From an uncultured Pseudomonas sp. (lineage in GTDB: Bacteria; Pseudomonadota; Gammaproteobacteria; Pseudomonadales; Pseudomonadaceae), in contig NZ_CAMPHI010000038.1 in NCBI RefSeq assembly GCF_946885955.1, positions 1 through 56,386 of the forward strand: DNA of 56,386 nt, read 5' to 3'. This document shows, piece by piece, positions 44,689-54,072 of this stretch. The notes beneath the pieces are model-generated. The model saw nothing but the letters and a program-made list of their open reading frames with translations, made no database searches and was not told the origin of the DNA. Every line of letters begins with the position of its first letter. The stretch's first letter is position 1. Both the position numbers and the translations under genes were made by a program.

Positions 44689-46209
44689 TCAACTACGCAG
44701 CAGTTTACCCACCCCGTTCTTTGGGCCACGCAGCGAGCTGAGCAGGTGCCAGGCGATCGAGGCGGCGGCGAGGAACAGGAAGCAGGCGGAGATCGGGTTG
44801 CTGAGGAAACCCATGAAGTTGCCGTCCGACAGCATCAGGCCGCGGCGCAGGTTGGTCTCCGCCATCGGCCCGAGGATGAAGCCGATGATAAAGGGCGCAG
44901 CGGGCATGCCGGCCTTGACGAAGCCGTAGCCGAGCAGGCCGAACAGCAGGATCGACCAGACATCGAACAGCCGGCTGCTCAGGCCGAAGGCGCCGACCAC
45001 GCAGAGCACCAGGATGATCGGCAGGAGGATGTGCTTGGGCACCGCCAGCAGCTTGACGAAGATGCGCAGGCCGTAGAACTCCAACACCAGCATCATCACC
45101 GAGGCGAGGATCAGCGCGGCGAAGATGGTGTACACCAGTGCGCCCTGGGTAACGAACAGCAGAGGGCCGGGCTGGATGCCGTGGATCATGAAACCACCGA
45201 GCAGAATCGCGGTGACGGTGTCACCGGGGATGCCCAGGGTCATCAGCGGAATCATCGCGCTACCGATGCCGGCATTGTTCGCGGTTTCGCTGGCGACCAC
45301 GCCTTCGATGGCGCCCTTGCCGAATTGCTCGGGGTGTTTGGAGCGCTTCTTGGCGATGATGTAGGAGACGATGTTCGAGGTGCCGGCGCCGATGCCGGGC
45401 AGGATGCCGATAGCGATGCCGATCAGCGACGAGCGAAAGGCGTTGGGCAGTTGGCCGAAGAACTCCGGCAGGGAAAAGCCGAAGCCCTTGACCTTCTTCA
45501 TGGTCAGCGGCGCGACTTTGGTCTTGTGCGCGGCGCGGCCGGATTCGGCGATCTTGATCACCTCGGCCACGGCGAACATGCCGATCATCACCGTAAGCAT
45601 GGCGAAACCAGCGTTGAGGTTCGGCGAGCCGAAGGTAAAGCGGCGAATCGCATCGACCGGGGCAATGCCCACGGTGGAGAAGGCGAAGCCCAGCACCCCG
45701 GCGAAAATGCCCTTGACCAGCGAGCCGGTGGAAAGGGTGGCGATCAGGGTCAGGGAGAAGATGGCGATAGAGAAATATTCATGGGGGCCGAAGCGCAGTG
45801 CGACCTTGGCCAGCCAGGGGGCGATGGAGAACAGCGCGGCGATGCTCAGCAGGGTGCCGATAAAGGAGAACACGATGCCGATGCCGAGGGCCTTGATACC
45901 TTCGCCCTTGTCCATCATCGGCCCGCCGTCGAAGGTGGTGGCGATCGAGGCTGGCGTACCCGGTATCTTCAACAGGATCGCCGAGATCAATCCACCCGAG
46001 GTAGCGCCGATATAGAGGGCGACCAGCAACGACAGGCCGGCGGCCGGGCCCATGGTGTAGGTCAGTGGCAGGCACAGGGCGATGGCCATGGTCGCGGACA
46101 GGCCGGGTACCGCGCCGAAGACGATACCGACCGCCACACCGAGGCCGATCAGAATAAAGATATAGGGGCTGAAGACCGCGCCGAAGCCCGCTAGCAGGAG
46201 GTCGAACAT
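44689..46209 (-). CDS. Tripartite tricarboxylate transporter large permease (TctA family)
   Basis: 506-residue permease with about 12 helices. It has the repeated TctA motifs GIVFGAVPGLSATMAIALCLPLTY (in part GAVPGLSATMAIALCLPL) near residues 28-50 and IAIGILPGIGAGTSNIVSY near 260. It forms the membrane unit with TctB and is fed by the TctC-type binding protein of the same operon. Placement after a GudD paralogue suggests an aldarate substrate rather than citrate; this is inference. Confidence 0.93.
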   Translation of the reverse strand: MFDLLLAGFGAVFSPYIFILIGLGVAVGIVFGAVPGLSATMAIALCLPLTYTMGPAAGLSLLVALYIGATSGGLISAILLKIPGTPASIATTFDGGPMMDKGEGIKALGIGIVFSFIGTLLSIAALFSIAPWLAKVALRFGPHEYFSIAIFSLTLIATLSTGSLVKGIFAGVLGFAFSTVGIAPVDAIRRFTFGSPNLNAGFAMLTVMIGMFAVAEVIKIAESGRAAHKTKVAPLTMKKVKGFGFSLPEFFGQLPNAFRSSLIGIAIGILPGIGAGTSNIVSYIIAKKRSKHPEQFGKGAIEGVVASETANNAGIGSAMIPLMTLGIPGDTVTAILLGGFMIHGIQPGPLLFVTQGALVYTIFAALILASVMMLVLEFYGLRIFVKLLAVPKHILLPIILVLCVVGAFGLSSRLFDVWSILLFGLLGYGFVKAGMPAAPFIIGFILGPMAETNLRRGLMLSDGNFMGFLSNPISACFLFLAAASIAWHLLSSLRGPKNGVGKLLRS

Positions 46210-46219
46210 GGGCTGGCTC

Positions 46220-46702
46220 CTAGAAATTCAGTAAGCCGGTGGGCAGCATCAGATCGAAGCCCAGACGGAAGGTGGCGTAGATCAGGGCCGACGAGAGGAC
46301 GGCGATTACGGCATAGGCGAGGTGATTCACCTTCTGTTCGAGCGGGGTGAGTACGATGAACTGCAGGTAGAGATAGAGCACCGTGACGAGCAGAAAGCCC
46401 GCCGGTTTCAGCAGGGCGATGTAAGCGGCGACCAGGCCCAGGGTCTTGAATACGGTGGTGTAGTCGATGCCGACGGTTGCCGCCTCGTCGTTCTCGGCCG
46501 CGGCGGTGTCCGGCGTGGCTTTGTAAGCCTGCAGCAATTGCAGAATACCCAGCAGACAGAGGCCGGCAGACAGCACATAGGGCACGGTCGAGGCATCGAT
46601 GAAGCCCTTGCGCGGCAGGTTGATGGTCAGGAAAAGGTAGAGCAGGCCGGCACCGAGCATCAGCGCGCCAATCAGCAACTCCTTTTTCTTGTAGGTATCC
46701 AT
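46220..46702 (-). CDS. Tripartite tricarboxylate transporter small subunit (TctB family)
   Basis: 160-residue four-helix protein (LLIGALMLGAGLLYLFLTINLP; VPYVLSAGLCLLGILQLLQAY; ALLKPAGFLLVTVLYLYLQF; and a C-terminal helix), typical of the weakly conserved TctB subunit. A polar loop of about 25 residues lies in the middle. The ATG at 46702 follows GAGG. It ends 10 bases before tctA starts. Confidence 0.88.
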   Translation of the reverse strand: MDTYKKKELLIGALMLGAGLLYLFLTINLPRKGFIDASTVPYVLSAGLCLLGILQLLQAYKATPDTAAAENDEAATVGIDYTTVFKTLGLVAAYIALLKPAGFLLVTVLYLYLQFIVLTPLEQKVNHLAYAVIAVLSSALIYATFRLGFDLMLPTGLLNF

Positions 46703-46836
46703 GTTGGACCTCGTCTGGGTGAAGGGCGGGCGCATTGTCGGGCGCCCGGCGTTTTTTCAATGGCTATGTCCCGATGGGTTGTTGCAATGGCGTACGGCCT
46801 GTTGGCGCCGAATGCAAAGGCGGGCTGGCAGTCCTC

Positions 46837-46900
46837 GTAGGGTGCGCCGTGCGCACCTGCACTGGCTGCATCATCCTTGGTGCGCACGGCACACCCTGCG
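46837..46900. repeat. Inverted repeat of the GTAGGGTGCGC family between tctC and tctB
   Basis: GTAGGGTGCGCCGTGCGCACC against GGTGCGCACGGCACACCCTGCG (arms 46837-46857 and 46879-46900). It sits inside the tctC-tctB gap, so it would be transcribed and could form a stem that separates the abundant binding-protein message from the permease message. Confidence 0.65.
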
Positions 46901-46961
46901 TATCGCGACCACTCGTCCCCCATGCAACAGCTAATTGCTACATAGCCTTTTCAATAGCCTG

Positions 46962-47933
46962 TTAGTGGGACTGGCGCAGCTCATCCTTGAACTGCATGAA
47001 CTGTTCACGGGTGTGCTGCAGGCGCGCAATCGCCGCTTCGGTGCCGTAGTAACTGACCGGCTGCTTGAAGGTGGTCCTCAGCTCTTCGGCATAGGCCGGC
47101 ATTTCGGTGATCTGCTTCATCACGTCAGCCATCTTCTTCACGATCGCCGGGTCTGTGCCTTTCGGAAAGGCCACCACGTACGGCTTGTCCATGACGAAGT
47201 CGACACCCTGTTCCTTGAAGGTCTTGACGTCGCCGAGCAGCGCGTTGCGTTCCTCGTTCGGCTGCGCCAGGGCGACCATTTCGCCGTTGGCCACATAGTC
47301 CTGTACCGAACCGTAGCTGATCGCGCCGAGGTCGATGCGCTGGCCCAGCAGAGCGACGACTTTTTCCGACACGGTGCCGGCGTCCACCATCTTCATCTTG
47401 GCGCCGGTGAGCTTCTCGAACATCAGCCCTTGCAGATGCGAATAGCTGCCCATCTCGGTGCCGTAGGTGACGGTGTTGGGTTGCGCCTTGGCCTTGCTGA
47501 TCAGGTCGTCGAGGGAGTTCAGGCCGGAGCTTTTGCCCGAGACGAACACCGCGCCCTTGTCGACCCCGGCGATGCAGGAGATATCGAAGGCGTCGAAGCT
47601 GTCCTCGGTCAGGCCGGCGACTTCGTTGACGATCAGCTGGCCGGTGTGGGTGAACAGGATGGTATTGCCGTCGGCGGCCGCGCTCTTGACCTGGTCGGCG
47701 GCGATGGTGCCGCCTCCGCCGGCCATATTGGTCACGACCATGGGTTTGCCGGTGATCTGGGTGAAGTATTTGGCCATCATCCGCGCGTTGAAGTCGGTGT
47801 CGCCGCCCGCATTGGCGATCACCACCACCTGCACCGGGCGAGTCGGCCAGTCGCTGGCGTCGGCGGCGATGGCGCTGCCGGCGGTCAAGGTCATCAGGGC
47901 TGATATCAGGGAGGCGCAAAAGGCTTTTTTCAT
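46962..47933 (-). CDS. Tripartite tricarboxylate transporter substrate-binding protein (TctC family)
   Basis: 323-residue periplasmic receptor with a signal peptide (residues 1-24, ending GSAIAA). The mature start WPTRPVQVVVIANAGGDTDFNARM and the N-terminal loop GKPMVVTNMAGGGGTIAADQV follow the Bug/TctC pattern. The ligand acid is bound through main-chain loops and cannot be deduced; aldarate is suggested by the operon. GGAGAATC precedes the ATG at 47933. It begins 46 bases after the GudD-like gene, so gudD-tctCBA is one unit. Confidence 0.9.
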   Translation of the reverse strand: MKKAFCASLISALMTLTAGSAIAADASDWPTRPVQVVVIANAGGDTDFNARMMAKYFTQITGKPMVVTNMAGGGGTIAADQVKSAAADGNTILFTHTGQLIVNEVAGLTEDSFDAFDISCIAGVDKGAVFVSGKSSGLNSLDDLISKAKAQPNTVTYGTEMGSYSHLQGLMFEKLTGAKMKMVDAGTVSEKVVALLGQRIDLGAISYGSVQDYVANGEMVALAQPNEERNALLGDVKTFKEQGVDFVMDKPYVVAFPKGTDPAIVKKMADVMKQITEMPAYAEELRTTFKQPVSYYGTEAAIARLQHTREQFMQFKDELRQSH

Positions 47934-47979
47934 TGTTGATTCTCCGGTGGAATGGATTTGCCGTGTTGCTGTTGAGGGA

Positions 47980-49380
47980 TCAATCCGGGCGGCCAAGGCT
48001 CGGTTGCTTAGGGTCGTATCGCCAGCCAGGCACCAGGTATTGCATGGCCATGGCGTCGTCGCGGGCGCCGCTGGCGACCTGTTGATAGAGCTCGTGGGCC
48101 AGCATGATGCGATCCAGATCCGGCTCGATGCCCAATCCTGGTTTTTGCGGCACCTTGACCTCGCCGCCGACGATCTGCAGCGGTTCGCGCGTCAGGCGTT
48201 CCTGGCCTTCCTGCCAGATCCAATGGGTGTCGATCGCGGTGATGCGCCCCGGCGCCGCAGCGGCGGCATGGGTGAACATCGCCAGGGAAATATCGAAGTG
48301 GTTGTTGGAGTGCGATCCCCAGGTCAGGCCGACTTCCTCGCACAGCTGGGCCAGCCGCACCGAGCCCTGCATGGTCCAGAAGTGCGGATCGGCCAGGGGG
48401 ATGTCGACGGCTTCCAGGCGCAGCGAGTGGCCCATCTGCCGCCAGTCGGTGGCGACCATGTTGGTCGCGGTGGGGATACCGGTGGCGCGCTTGAACTCGG
48501 CCATGATCTCGCGACCGGAATAGCCGTTCTCCGGGCCGCAGGGGTCTTCGGCGTAGGCGAGGATATGGCCCTGGCCCCGGCACAATTCGATGGCCTCGGC
48601 CAGTGACCATGCGCCGTTGGGGTCAAGGGTGACGCGGGCCTCGGGGAAGCGCGCCTTGATCGCGGCCACCGCCTGCATCTCCTCGGCGCCGCGCATCACG
48701 CCGCCCTTGAGCTTGAAATCCTTGAAGCCGTAACGGGCATGGGCGGCTTCGGCCAGACCTACGATCGCCGCCGGCGTCACCGCCTCTTGATGGCGCAGGT
48801 GATACCAGTCGTCGCTGCGGTTAACGCCAGCCAGGTAGGGCAAATCGGTGCGCTGGCGATCGCCTATATAGAAGAGGTAGGCGAGCATCGGTACCGCATC
48901 GCGCTGCTGGCCGTTGCCGAGCAGTTCGGCCACCGGTACCTCCAGGTGCTGGCCGAGCAGGTCGAGCAGGGCCGCTTCGACCGCGGTGATCACATTGTCC
49001 AGACGCAGATTTATTTCGTGCGGCTGCTTCAGCACCGCCGCTTCCGCCGCCGAAGTCACTTGATGCCGCGTGGCCTGCGGACCGCTGCCGTCGCGTCCGG
49101 CAATCGCCCGGCGCAGGCTGTTCAGGGTGCGGTTGTAGAGGCCGATCGGCTGGCCGATGACCAGGTTCTTGACCCGCTCCAACGCCTGGCGGATGCCTTC
49201 GCCGCCCGGCACCTCGCCGATGCCGCTGCGCCCGGCGCTGTCCTTGAGCAGCACCAGGTTGCGGGTGAAGTAGGGCGCATGGGCGCCGCACAGGTTGAGC
49301 AGCATGCTGTCGTGGCCGGCCACCGGGATGACCTGCATTTCCAATACCAGCGGTGTCGTTGTTTGGGCGTGTTCAGGCAT
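47980..49380 (-). CDS. gudD: Glucarate dehydratase family protein, copy 1 (with insertion)
   Basis: 466-residue enolase-superfamily enzyme. The catalytic residues of GudD are kept: K223/K225 in FKLKGG, D253 (LDPNG), E278 (AYAEDP), N307 (ATNMVATDW) and the histidine of SHSNNHFD. It would dehydrate D-glucarate (or L-idarate) to 5-dehydro-4-deoxyglucarate. Compared with copy 2 at 52675 it has about 16 extra residues near positions 97-125 in the capping domain, close to substrate-specificity loops. This raises the possibility of a different or promiscuous substrate. First gene of the tctCBA operon. Confidence 0.88.
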   Translation of the reverse strand: MPEHAQTTTPLVLEMQVIPVAGHDSMLLNLCGAHAPYFTRNLVLLKDSAGRSGIGEVPGGEGIRQALERVKNLVIGQPIGLYNRTLNSLRRAIAGRDGSGPQATRHQVTSAAEAAVLKQPHEINLRLDNVITAVEAALLDLLGQHLEVPVAELLGNGQQRDAVPMLAYLFYIGDRQRTDLPYLAGVNRSDDWYHLRHQEAVTPAAIVGLAEAAHARYGFKDFKLKGGVMRGAEEMQAVAAIKARFPEARVTLDPNGAWSLAEAIELCRGQGHILAYAEDPCGPENGYSGREIMAEFKRATGIPTATNMVATDWRQMGHSLRLEAVDIPLADPHFWTMQGSVRLAQLCEEVGLTWGSHSNNHFDISLAMFTHAAAAAPGRITAIDTHWIWQEGQERLTREPLQIVGGEVKVPQKPGLGIEPDLDRIMLAHELYQQVASGARDDAMAMQYLVPGWRYDPKQPSLGRPD

Positions 49381-49623
49381 TGCTCGGCTGCTCCGGTAAG
49401 GCGCGATGCGTGGCGCTTTTTACAAGGCGTGGGATAAAAGACGTGGCGTTCGGATAGCTGCAGTGCGCGGCCAGCCAGGTGGGCAATGATCGGGCAGCGT
49501 GGGCGCCGCTCGTGCAGGCGTGCGGATCGTGGCCAACGGCTGGGCATGGTAGAGGCGTTGGTGCCGGTGATTTCGTGATCATGGCGAGGCCTGTGCAGTC
49601 GTTATTTTTATTTATCGTCATAC

Positions 49624-49636
49624 GTTGTCGTACGAC
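49624..49636 (-). promoter_or_regulatory. GntR/FadR-type operator C upstream of gudD copy 1
   Basis: Minus-strand GTCGTACGACAAC fits GTYRTACGAYRAC and continues GTATG. It begins 9 bases downstream of the predicted -10 box, as in operator A. Confidence 0.8.
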
Positions 49637-49645
49637 TATGACCGG

Positions 49646-49675
49646 ATTATCATCAGCCCAGGATGAAGTTGTCAA
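49646..49675 (-). promoter_or_regulatory. Predicted sigma70 promoter of the gudD-tctCBA operon
   Basis: Minus-strand TTGACA (49675-49670), 18-base spacer, GATAAT (49651-49646). Same boxes, spacing and GGATTATCATCAG core as the udh promoter at 42955-42984. The rest of the 530-base gap 49381-49910 contains operators C and D and no gene. Confidence 0.8.
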
Positions 49676-49836
49676 CGCTCCTTTTGTCCTCGATTGCTGT
49701 ACGTCCGCGCCGCTCAGTCTGCATCCAGGCTGATACCTATGATGCCAAGGCGCCAGCCGAGCATTGCAAGGAAGAGGGCGTAGCGAGGGGGACGCTCGAT
49801 CCAGCGACAAAGAAAAAACACTTGGTTTTATATTTA

Positions 49837-49849
49837 GTTGTACGATAAC
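49837..49849 (+). promoter_or_regulatory. GntR/FadR-type operator D upstream of kdgD
   Basis: GTTGTACGATAAC fits GTYRTACGAYRAC. A TATATT lies 2 bases upstream (49829-49834) and GTATCTC follows, matching the arrangement at operator B. It lies 61 bases before the kdgD start. Confidence 0.78.
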
Positions 49850-49910
49850 GTATCTCTACGGCTGCGGCTGACGCTTTCCCTCACAACTCGCCTTACAGGG
49901 TGTTCGAATA

Positions 49911-50822
49911 ATGAATCCACAAGAACTGAAGTCCATCCTCTCTTCCGGTCTGCTGTCCTTCCCGGTAACCGATTTCGATGCTGCCGGTGATTTCAACCCG
50001 GCCGGCTATGTGCGCCGCCTCGAATGGCTGGCGCCCTACGGCGCCTCGGCGCTGTTCGCCGCTGGTGGCACCGGCGAGTTCTTCTCGCTCGATAGCAGCG
50101 AGTACTCGCAGATCATCAAGACCGCGGTGGATACCTGCGAGAAGTCGGTACCGATCCTGGCCGGTGTCGGTGGTCCGACCCGCGTTGCCATCCAGATGGC
50201 CCAGGAGGCCGAGCGTCTGGGCGCCAAAGGCTTGCTGCTGCTGCCGCATTACCTCACCGAAGCCAGCCAGGAGGGCGTCGCTGCTCATGTCGAGCAGGTC
50301 TGCAAGTCGGTGAAGATCGGCGTGGTGGTCTACAACCGCAACGTCTGCCGCCTGACCGCGCCGCTGCTCGAGCAACTGGCCGAGCGCTGCCCGAACCTGA
50401 TCGGCTACAAGGACGGCCTCGGCGATATCGAGCTGATGGTGTCGATCCGCCGCCGCCTCGGCGAGCGTTTCAGCTACCTCGGCGGCCTGCCGACCGCGGA
50501 AGTCTATGCCGCGGCCTACAAGGCCCTGGGCGTACCGGTGTATTCCTCGGCGGTGTTCAACTTCATCCCGAAAACCGCGATGGATTTCTACCGCGCCATC
50601 GCCCGCGACGATCACGCCACGGTCGGCAAAATCATCGACGAGTTCTTCCTGCCGTACCTGGATATCCGCAACCGCTGCAAGGGCTATGCGGTGAGCATCG
50701 TCAAGGCCGGCGCGAAGATTTCCGGTTACGACGCCGGCCCCGTGCGCGCTCCGCTGACCGAACTGAAAGCCGATGAGTACGAGCGACTCGCTGTGCTGAT
50801 CGAAGCCCAGGGCGCGCAATAA
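49911..50822 (+). CDS. kdgD: 5-dehydro-4-deoxyglucarate dehydratase (decarboxylating)
   Basis: 303-residue DHDPS/NAL-family aldolase-fold enzyme. It converts 5-dehydro-4-deoxy-D-glucarate to 2,5-dioxopentanoate with loss of CO2 and water. The Schiff-base lysine is K167 in GYKDG, the catalytic tyrosine Y141 in VVYNRN, and the carboxylate loop is [11 protein letters not shown] (50-60). First gene of the plus-strand unit kdgD-aldehyde dehydrogenase-gudD-garD, which holds the shared lower pathway. Confidence 0.95.
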   Translation: MNPQELKSILSSGLLSFPVTDFDAAGDFNPAGYVRRLEWLAPYGASALFAAGGTGEFFSLDSSEYSQIIKTAVDTCEKSVPILAGVGGPTRVAIQMAQEAERLGAKGLLLLPHYLTEASQEGVAAHVEQVCKSVKIGVVVYNRNVCRLTAPLLEQLAERCPNLIGYKDGLGDIELMVSIRRRLGERFSYLGGLPTAEVYAAAYKALGVPVYSSAVFNFIPKTAMDFYRAIARDDHATVGKIIDEFFLPYLDIRNRCKGYAVSIVKAGAKISGYDAGPVRAPLTELKADEYERLAVLIEAQGAQ

Positions 50823-50835
50823 GCAATTGCCGCCG

Positions 50836-50909
50836 TAGGGTGCGCCCTGCGCACCAGCCGTTCACCGCCATTGGTACGCACGGCCTGGGCGGCCCCACGA
50901 CACCCTACG
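50836..50909. repeat. Inverted repeat of the GTAGGGTGCGC family between kdgD and the aldehyde dehydrogenase gene
   Basis: GTAGGGTGCGCCCTGCGCACC on the left and GGCACGGCCTGGG...ACACCCTACG-type sequence on the right. It occupies nearly all of the 111-base gap inside the operon. Confidence 0.6.
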
Positions 50910-50933
50910 TAAGCCACTAGCTAGGAAGGGATC

Positions 50934-52370
50934 ATGAACAAGCGTTATGACAACTACATCGACGGCCAATGGGTCGCCGGAGCCAGCTACAGCGACAACA
51001 TCAATCCGTCGGATCTGGCCGATGTGATCGGCGAATACGCCCAGGCCGACGCCGCCCAGGTCGAGCAGGCCATCGCCGCCGCCCGCGCCGCGTTCCCGGC
51101 CTGGTCGACGTCCGGCATTCAGGCGCGCAGCGACGCGCTGGACAAGGTCGGCAGCGAGATCCTCGCCCGCCGCGAAGAGCTCGGCGCCTTGCTCGCCCGG
51201 GAGGAGGGCAAGACCCTGCCCGAAGCCATCGGCGAGGCGACCCGCGCCGGCAATATTTTCAAGTTCTTCGCCGGCGAATGCCTGCGTCAGGCCGGCGAAG
51301 TGCTGGCCTCGGTGCGCCCCGGCGTGTCGGTGGAAGTTACCCGCGAACCGCTCGGCGTGGTCGGCCTGATCACCCCGTGGAACTTCCCCATCGCGATTCC
51401 CGCCTGGAAAGTCGCCCCGGCCCTGGCCTACGGCAACTGCGTAGTGCTCAAACCCGCCGACCTGGTGCCGGGCTGCGCCTGGGCCATCGCCGAAATCATC
51501 TCCCGCGCGGGCTTCCCGGCCGGGGTGTTCAACCTGGTGATGGGCAGCGGCCGGGTGGTCGGTGAAACCATCGTGCAGCACCGGCAGGTCGACGGCGTCA
51601 GCTTTACCGGCTCGGTCGGCGTTGGCCGCAGCATCGCCGCCAGCTGCGTGGCGCGCCAGGCCAAGGTGCAACTGGAGATGGGCGGCAAGAACCCGCAGAT
51701 CATCCTCGACGACGCCGACCTGAAGACCGCGGTCGAGCTGTCGGTGCAGAGCGCCTTCTACTCCACCGGCCAGCGTTGCACCGCTTCCAGCCGTTTGATC
51801 GTCACCGCCGGCATCTATGACCAGTTCGTCGCGGCCATGGCCGAGCGGATGCAGGCGATTACCGTCGGCAATGCCCTGGAAAAAGGCGTGGATATCGGTC
51901 CGGTGGCGTCCCAGGCGCAGCTGGATCAGGACTTGCGCTACATCGAGATCGGCAAGCAGGAAGGCGCGCGCCTGGTCTGCGGTGGCGAGCGGGTGAGCTG
52001 CGAGAAGGACGGCTATTACCTGGCGCCGACGCTGTTCGCCGATAGCACTGCGGACATGCGCATCAGCCGCGAAGAGATTTTTGGTCCGGTGGCCAACGTG
52101 GTCAAGGTTGCCGATTACGAAGAAGCCCTGGCCATGGCCAACGACACCGAATTCGGCCTGTCCGCGGGTATCTGCACCACCTCGCTGAAGTACGCCAATC
52201 ACTTCAAGCGGCATGCCCAGGCCGGTATGGTCATGGTCAACCTGCCCACCGCCGGGGTCGACTACCACGTTCCGTTCGGCGGCCGTAAGGGCTCGTCCTA
52301 TGGTTCACGCGAGCAGGGCAAGTACGCCCAGGAGTTCTACACGACGGTGAAGACTACTTACATCGGCTGA
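50934..52370 (+). CDS. 2-oxoglutarate semialdehyde (2,5-dioxovalerate) dehydrogenase
   Basis: 478-residue aldehyde dehydrogenase that oxidises 2,5-dioxopentanoate to 2-oxoglutarate with NAD(P)+. It has the cofactor motif GSVGVG (226-231), general base E248 in LEMGGKNP and nucleophile C282 in GQRCTAS. The TPWNFPIAIPAWKVAPAL segment and overall length are family-typical. It directly follows kdgD, whose product is its substrate, and completes the route to the TCA cycle. AAGG precedes the ATG. Confidence 0.93.
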   Translation: MNKRYDNYIDGQWVAGASYSDNINPSDLADVIGEYAQADAAQVEQAIAAARAAFPAWSTSGIQARSDALDKVGSEILARREELGALLAREEGKTLPEAIGEATRAGNIFKFFAGECLRQAGEVLASVRPGVSVEVTREPLGVVGLITPWNFPIAIPAWKVAPALAYGNCVVLKPADLVPGCAWAIAEIISRAGFPAGVFNLVMGSGRVVGETIVQHRQVDGVSFTGSVGVGRSIAASCVARQAKVQLEMGGKNPQIILDDADLKTAVELSVQSAFYSTGQRCTASSRLIVTAGIYDQFVAAMAERMQAITVGNALEKGVDIGPVASQAQLDQDLRYIEIGKQEGARLVCGGERVSCEKDGYYLAPTLFADSTADMRISREEIFGPVANVVKVADYEEALAMANDTEFGLSAGICTTSLKYANHFKRHAQAGMVMVNLPTAGVDYHVPFGGRKGSSYGSREQGKYAQEFYTTVKTTYIG

Positions 52371-52378
52371 ATACTGCA

Positions 52379-52620
52379 TGTGGGAGGGGCTTTAGCCGCG
52401 ACAGATGTTGCGCCTGCGAAAGCATTTGCGGCTAAAGCGGATCGCCGCTCGGCCCCTCCCACATGATCTCCGTAGTGCCTAGTCAGTAGCCCGGATGCAA
52501 TCCGGGGATAACCTTCTCGGACTACGTTCGGGCTACGGTCTCAACCTCGTAGGGTGGATCACGCTTCACCGATCCACCGTGGCGTCGGTGTGGTGTATGA
52601 AAAAGCGTCATCCACCCTAC
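52379..52620. repeat. Three tandem repeat elements between the aldehyde dehydrogenase and gudD genes
   Basis: The 304-base gap is filled by three inverted repeats of different families: TGTGGGAGGGGCTTTAGC type at 52379-52464, GTAGCCCGGATGCAATCC type at 52486-52536, and GTAGGGTGGATCACGC...ATCCACCCTAC type at 52549-52620. No coding sequence is present. They lie within the presumed operon and could modulate mRNA stability. Confidence 0.75.
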
Positions 52621-52674
52621 GGCCTGTGTATTGGCAACGTTTCAGTCCCGAACGACAACAACAGGGCAAAAACC

Positions 52675-54030
52675 ATGAACACCGAATCCAAGCAAGGCGC
52701 CTTTGCCGGCGCCCCGCTGATCACCGAGCTGCAGGTGGTGCCGGTTGCCGGCCATGACAGCATGCTGCTGAATCTGAGTGGCGCCCACGGGCCATTTTTC
52801 ACCCGCAATATCCTGATTCTCAAAGACAACGCCGGGCGTGTCGGCGTTGGCGAAGTGCCGGGTGGCGAAGCCATTCGCCAGACCCTGGAAGACGCCCGCG
52901 CCTTGCTGGTCGGCCAATCCATCGGCAACTACAACGGCCTGCTCAACCAGGTGCGCAAGGCCTTCGCCGACCGCGACTCCGGCGGCCGCGGCCTGCAGAC
53001 CTTTGACCTGCGCATCACCATTCATGCGGTCACCGCCCTGGAGGCGGCGCTGCTCGATCTGCTCGGGCAGCACCTCGGCGTGCCGGTGGCGGCGCTGCTC
53101 GGCGAAGGCCAGCAGCGCGATGCGGTGGAGATGCTCGGCTACCTGTTCTATATCGGCGACAAGGGCAAGACCGACCTCGGTTACCGCGACGAGCGCCAGG
53201 CCGACGACGCCTGGTTCCGCGTGCGTAACGAGCAGGCGCTGAGCCCGGAGACCATCGTTCGCCAGGCCGAGGCGGCCCATGCGCGCTATGGTTTCAATGA
53301 TTTCAAACTGAAAGGCGGGGTGCTGCGCGGCGCCGAGGAAGTCGAGGCGATCCGCGCCCTGGCCGAGCGCTTCCCGCAGGCGCGGGTGACCCTCGATCCG
53401 AACGGTGGCTGGTCCCTGGCTGAAGCCATTGACCTGTGCCGCGACCTGCATGGTGTGCTGGCCTATGCCGAAGACCCCTGCGGTGCGGAAAACGGCTATT
53501 CCGGCCGCGAGGTGATGGCCGAGTTCCGCCGCGCCACCGGCCTGCCGACCGCGACCAATATGATCGCCACCGACTGGCGGCAGATGGGCCATTGCATCCA
53601 GTTGCAGTCCGTCGATATCCCGCTGGCCGACCCACATTTCTGGACCATGCAGGGGTCGGTGCGGGTGGCGCAGATGTGCAACGAATGGGGCCTGGCCTGG
53701 GGTTCGCACTCCAACAACCACTTCGATATTTCCCTGGCGATGTTCACTCATGTGGCCGCCGCCGCGCCGGGCAAGGTCACCGCGATCGACACCCACTGGA
53801 TCTGGCAGGATGGCCAGTACCTGACGCACAACCCGCTGCAGATCGAGGGCGGCCTGGTGCAGGTGCCGCAGGCGCCGGGCCTGGGTGTCGAGCTGGATTG
53901 GGATGCACTGGCCAAGGCCCACGAGCTGTATAAGGGCATGGGCCTGGGCGCACGCAACGATGCCGTGGCCATGCAGTACCTGATCTCCGGCTGGCAGTTC
54001 GATAACAAGCGGCCGTGTCTGGTGCGTTGA
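52675..54030 (+). CDS. gudD: Glucarate dehydratase, copy 2
   Basis: 451-residue enolase-superfamily enzyme, closest in length and layout to E. coli GudD (446). K211/K213 in [30 protein letters not shown] and [14 protein letters not shown] are intact. Converts D-glucarate to 5-dehydro-4-deoxy-D-glucarate, the KdgD substrate, and is coded in the same unit as KdgD. It lacks the capping-domain insertion of copy 1, so I regard this as the canonical GudD. The ATG at 52675 follows AGGG; an upstream in-frame region is repeat-derived and rejected. Confidence 0.93.
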   Translation: MNTESKQGAFAGAPLITELQVVPVAGHDSMLLNLSGAHGPFFTRNILILKDNAGRVGVGEVPGGEAIRQTLEDARALLVGQSIGNYNGLLNQVRKAFADRDSGGRGLQTFDLRITIHAVTALEAALLDLLGQHLGVPVAALLGEGQQRDAVEMLGYLFYIGDKGKTDLGYRDERQADDAWFRVRNEQALSPETIVRQAEAAHARYGFNDFKLKGGVLRGAEEVEAIRALAERFPQARVTLDPNGGWSLAEAIDLCRDLHGVLAYAEDPCGAENGYSGREVMAEFRRATGLPTATNMIATDWRQMGHCIQLQSVDIPLADPHFWTMQGSVRVAQMCNEWGLAWGSHSNNHFDISLAMFTHVAAAAPGKVTAIDTHWIWQDGQYLTHNPLQIEGGLVQVPQAPGLGVELDWDALAKAHELYKGMGLGARNDAVAMQYLISGWQFDNKRPCLVR

Positions 54031-54072
54031 GCATGGTGGGTTTTAGCCAGACTTAGTACTGCCAGACTCTGG

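Noticed and set aside
44524..46194. 556-codon open frame on the plus strand opposite tctA
   Set aside because: The translation is low-complexity (Asp/Gln/His/Arg-rich) and mirrors tctA, which has unmistakable transporter motifs.
50862..52268. 468-codon open frame opposite the aldehyde dehydrogenase
   Set aside because: Antisense shadow; no motif, while the plus strand has the full aldehyde dehydrogenase active site.
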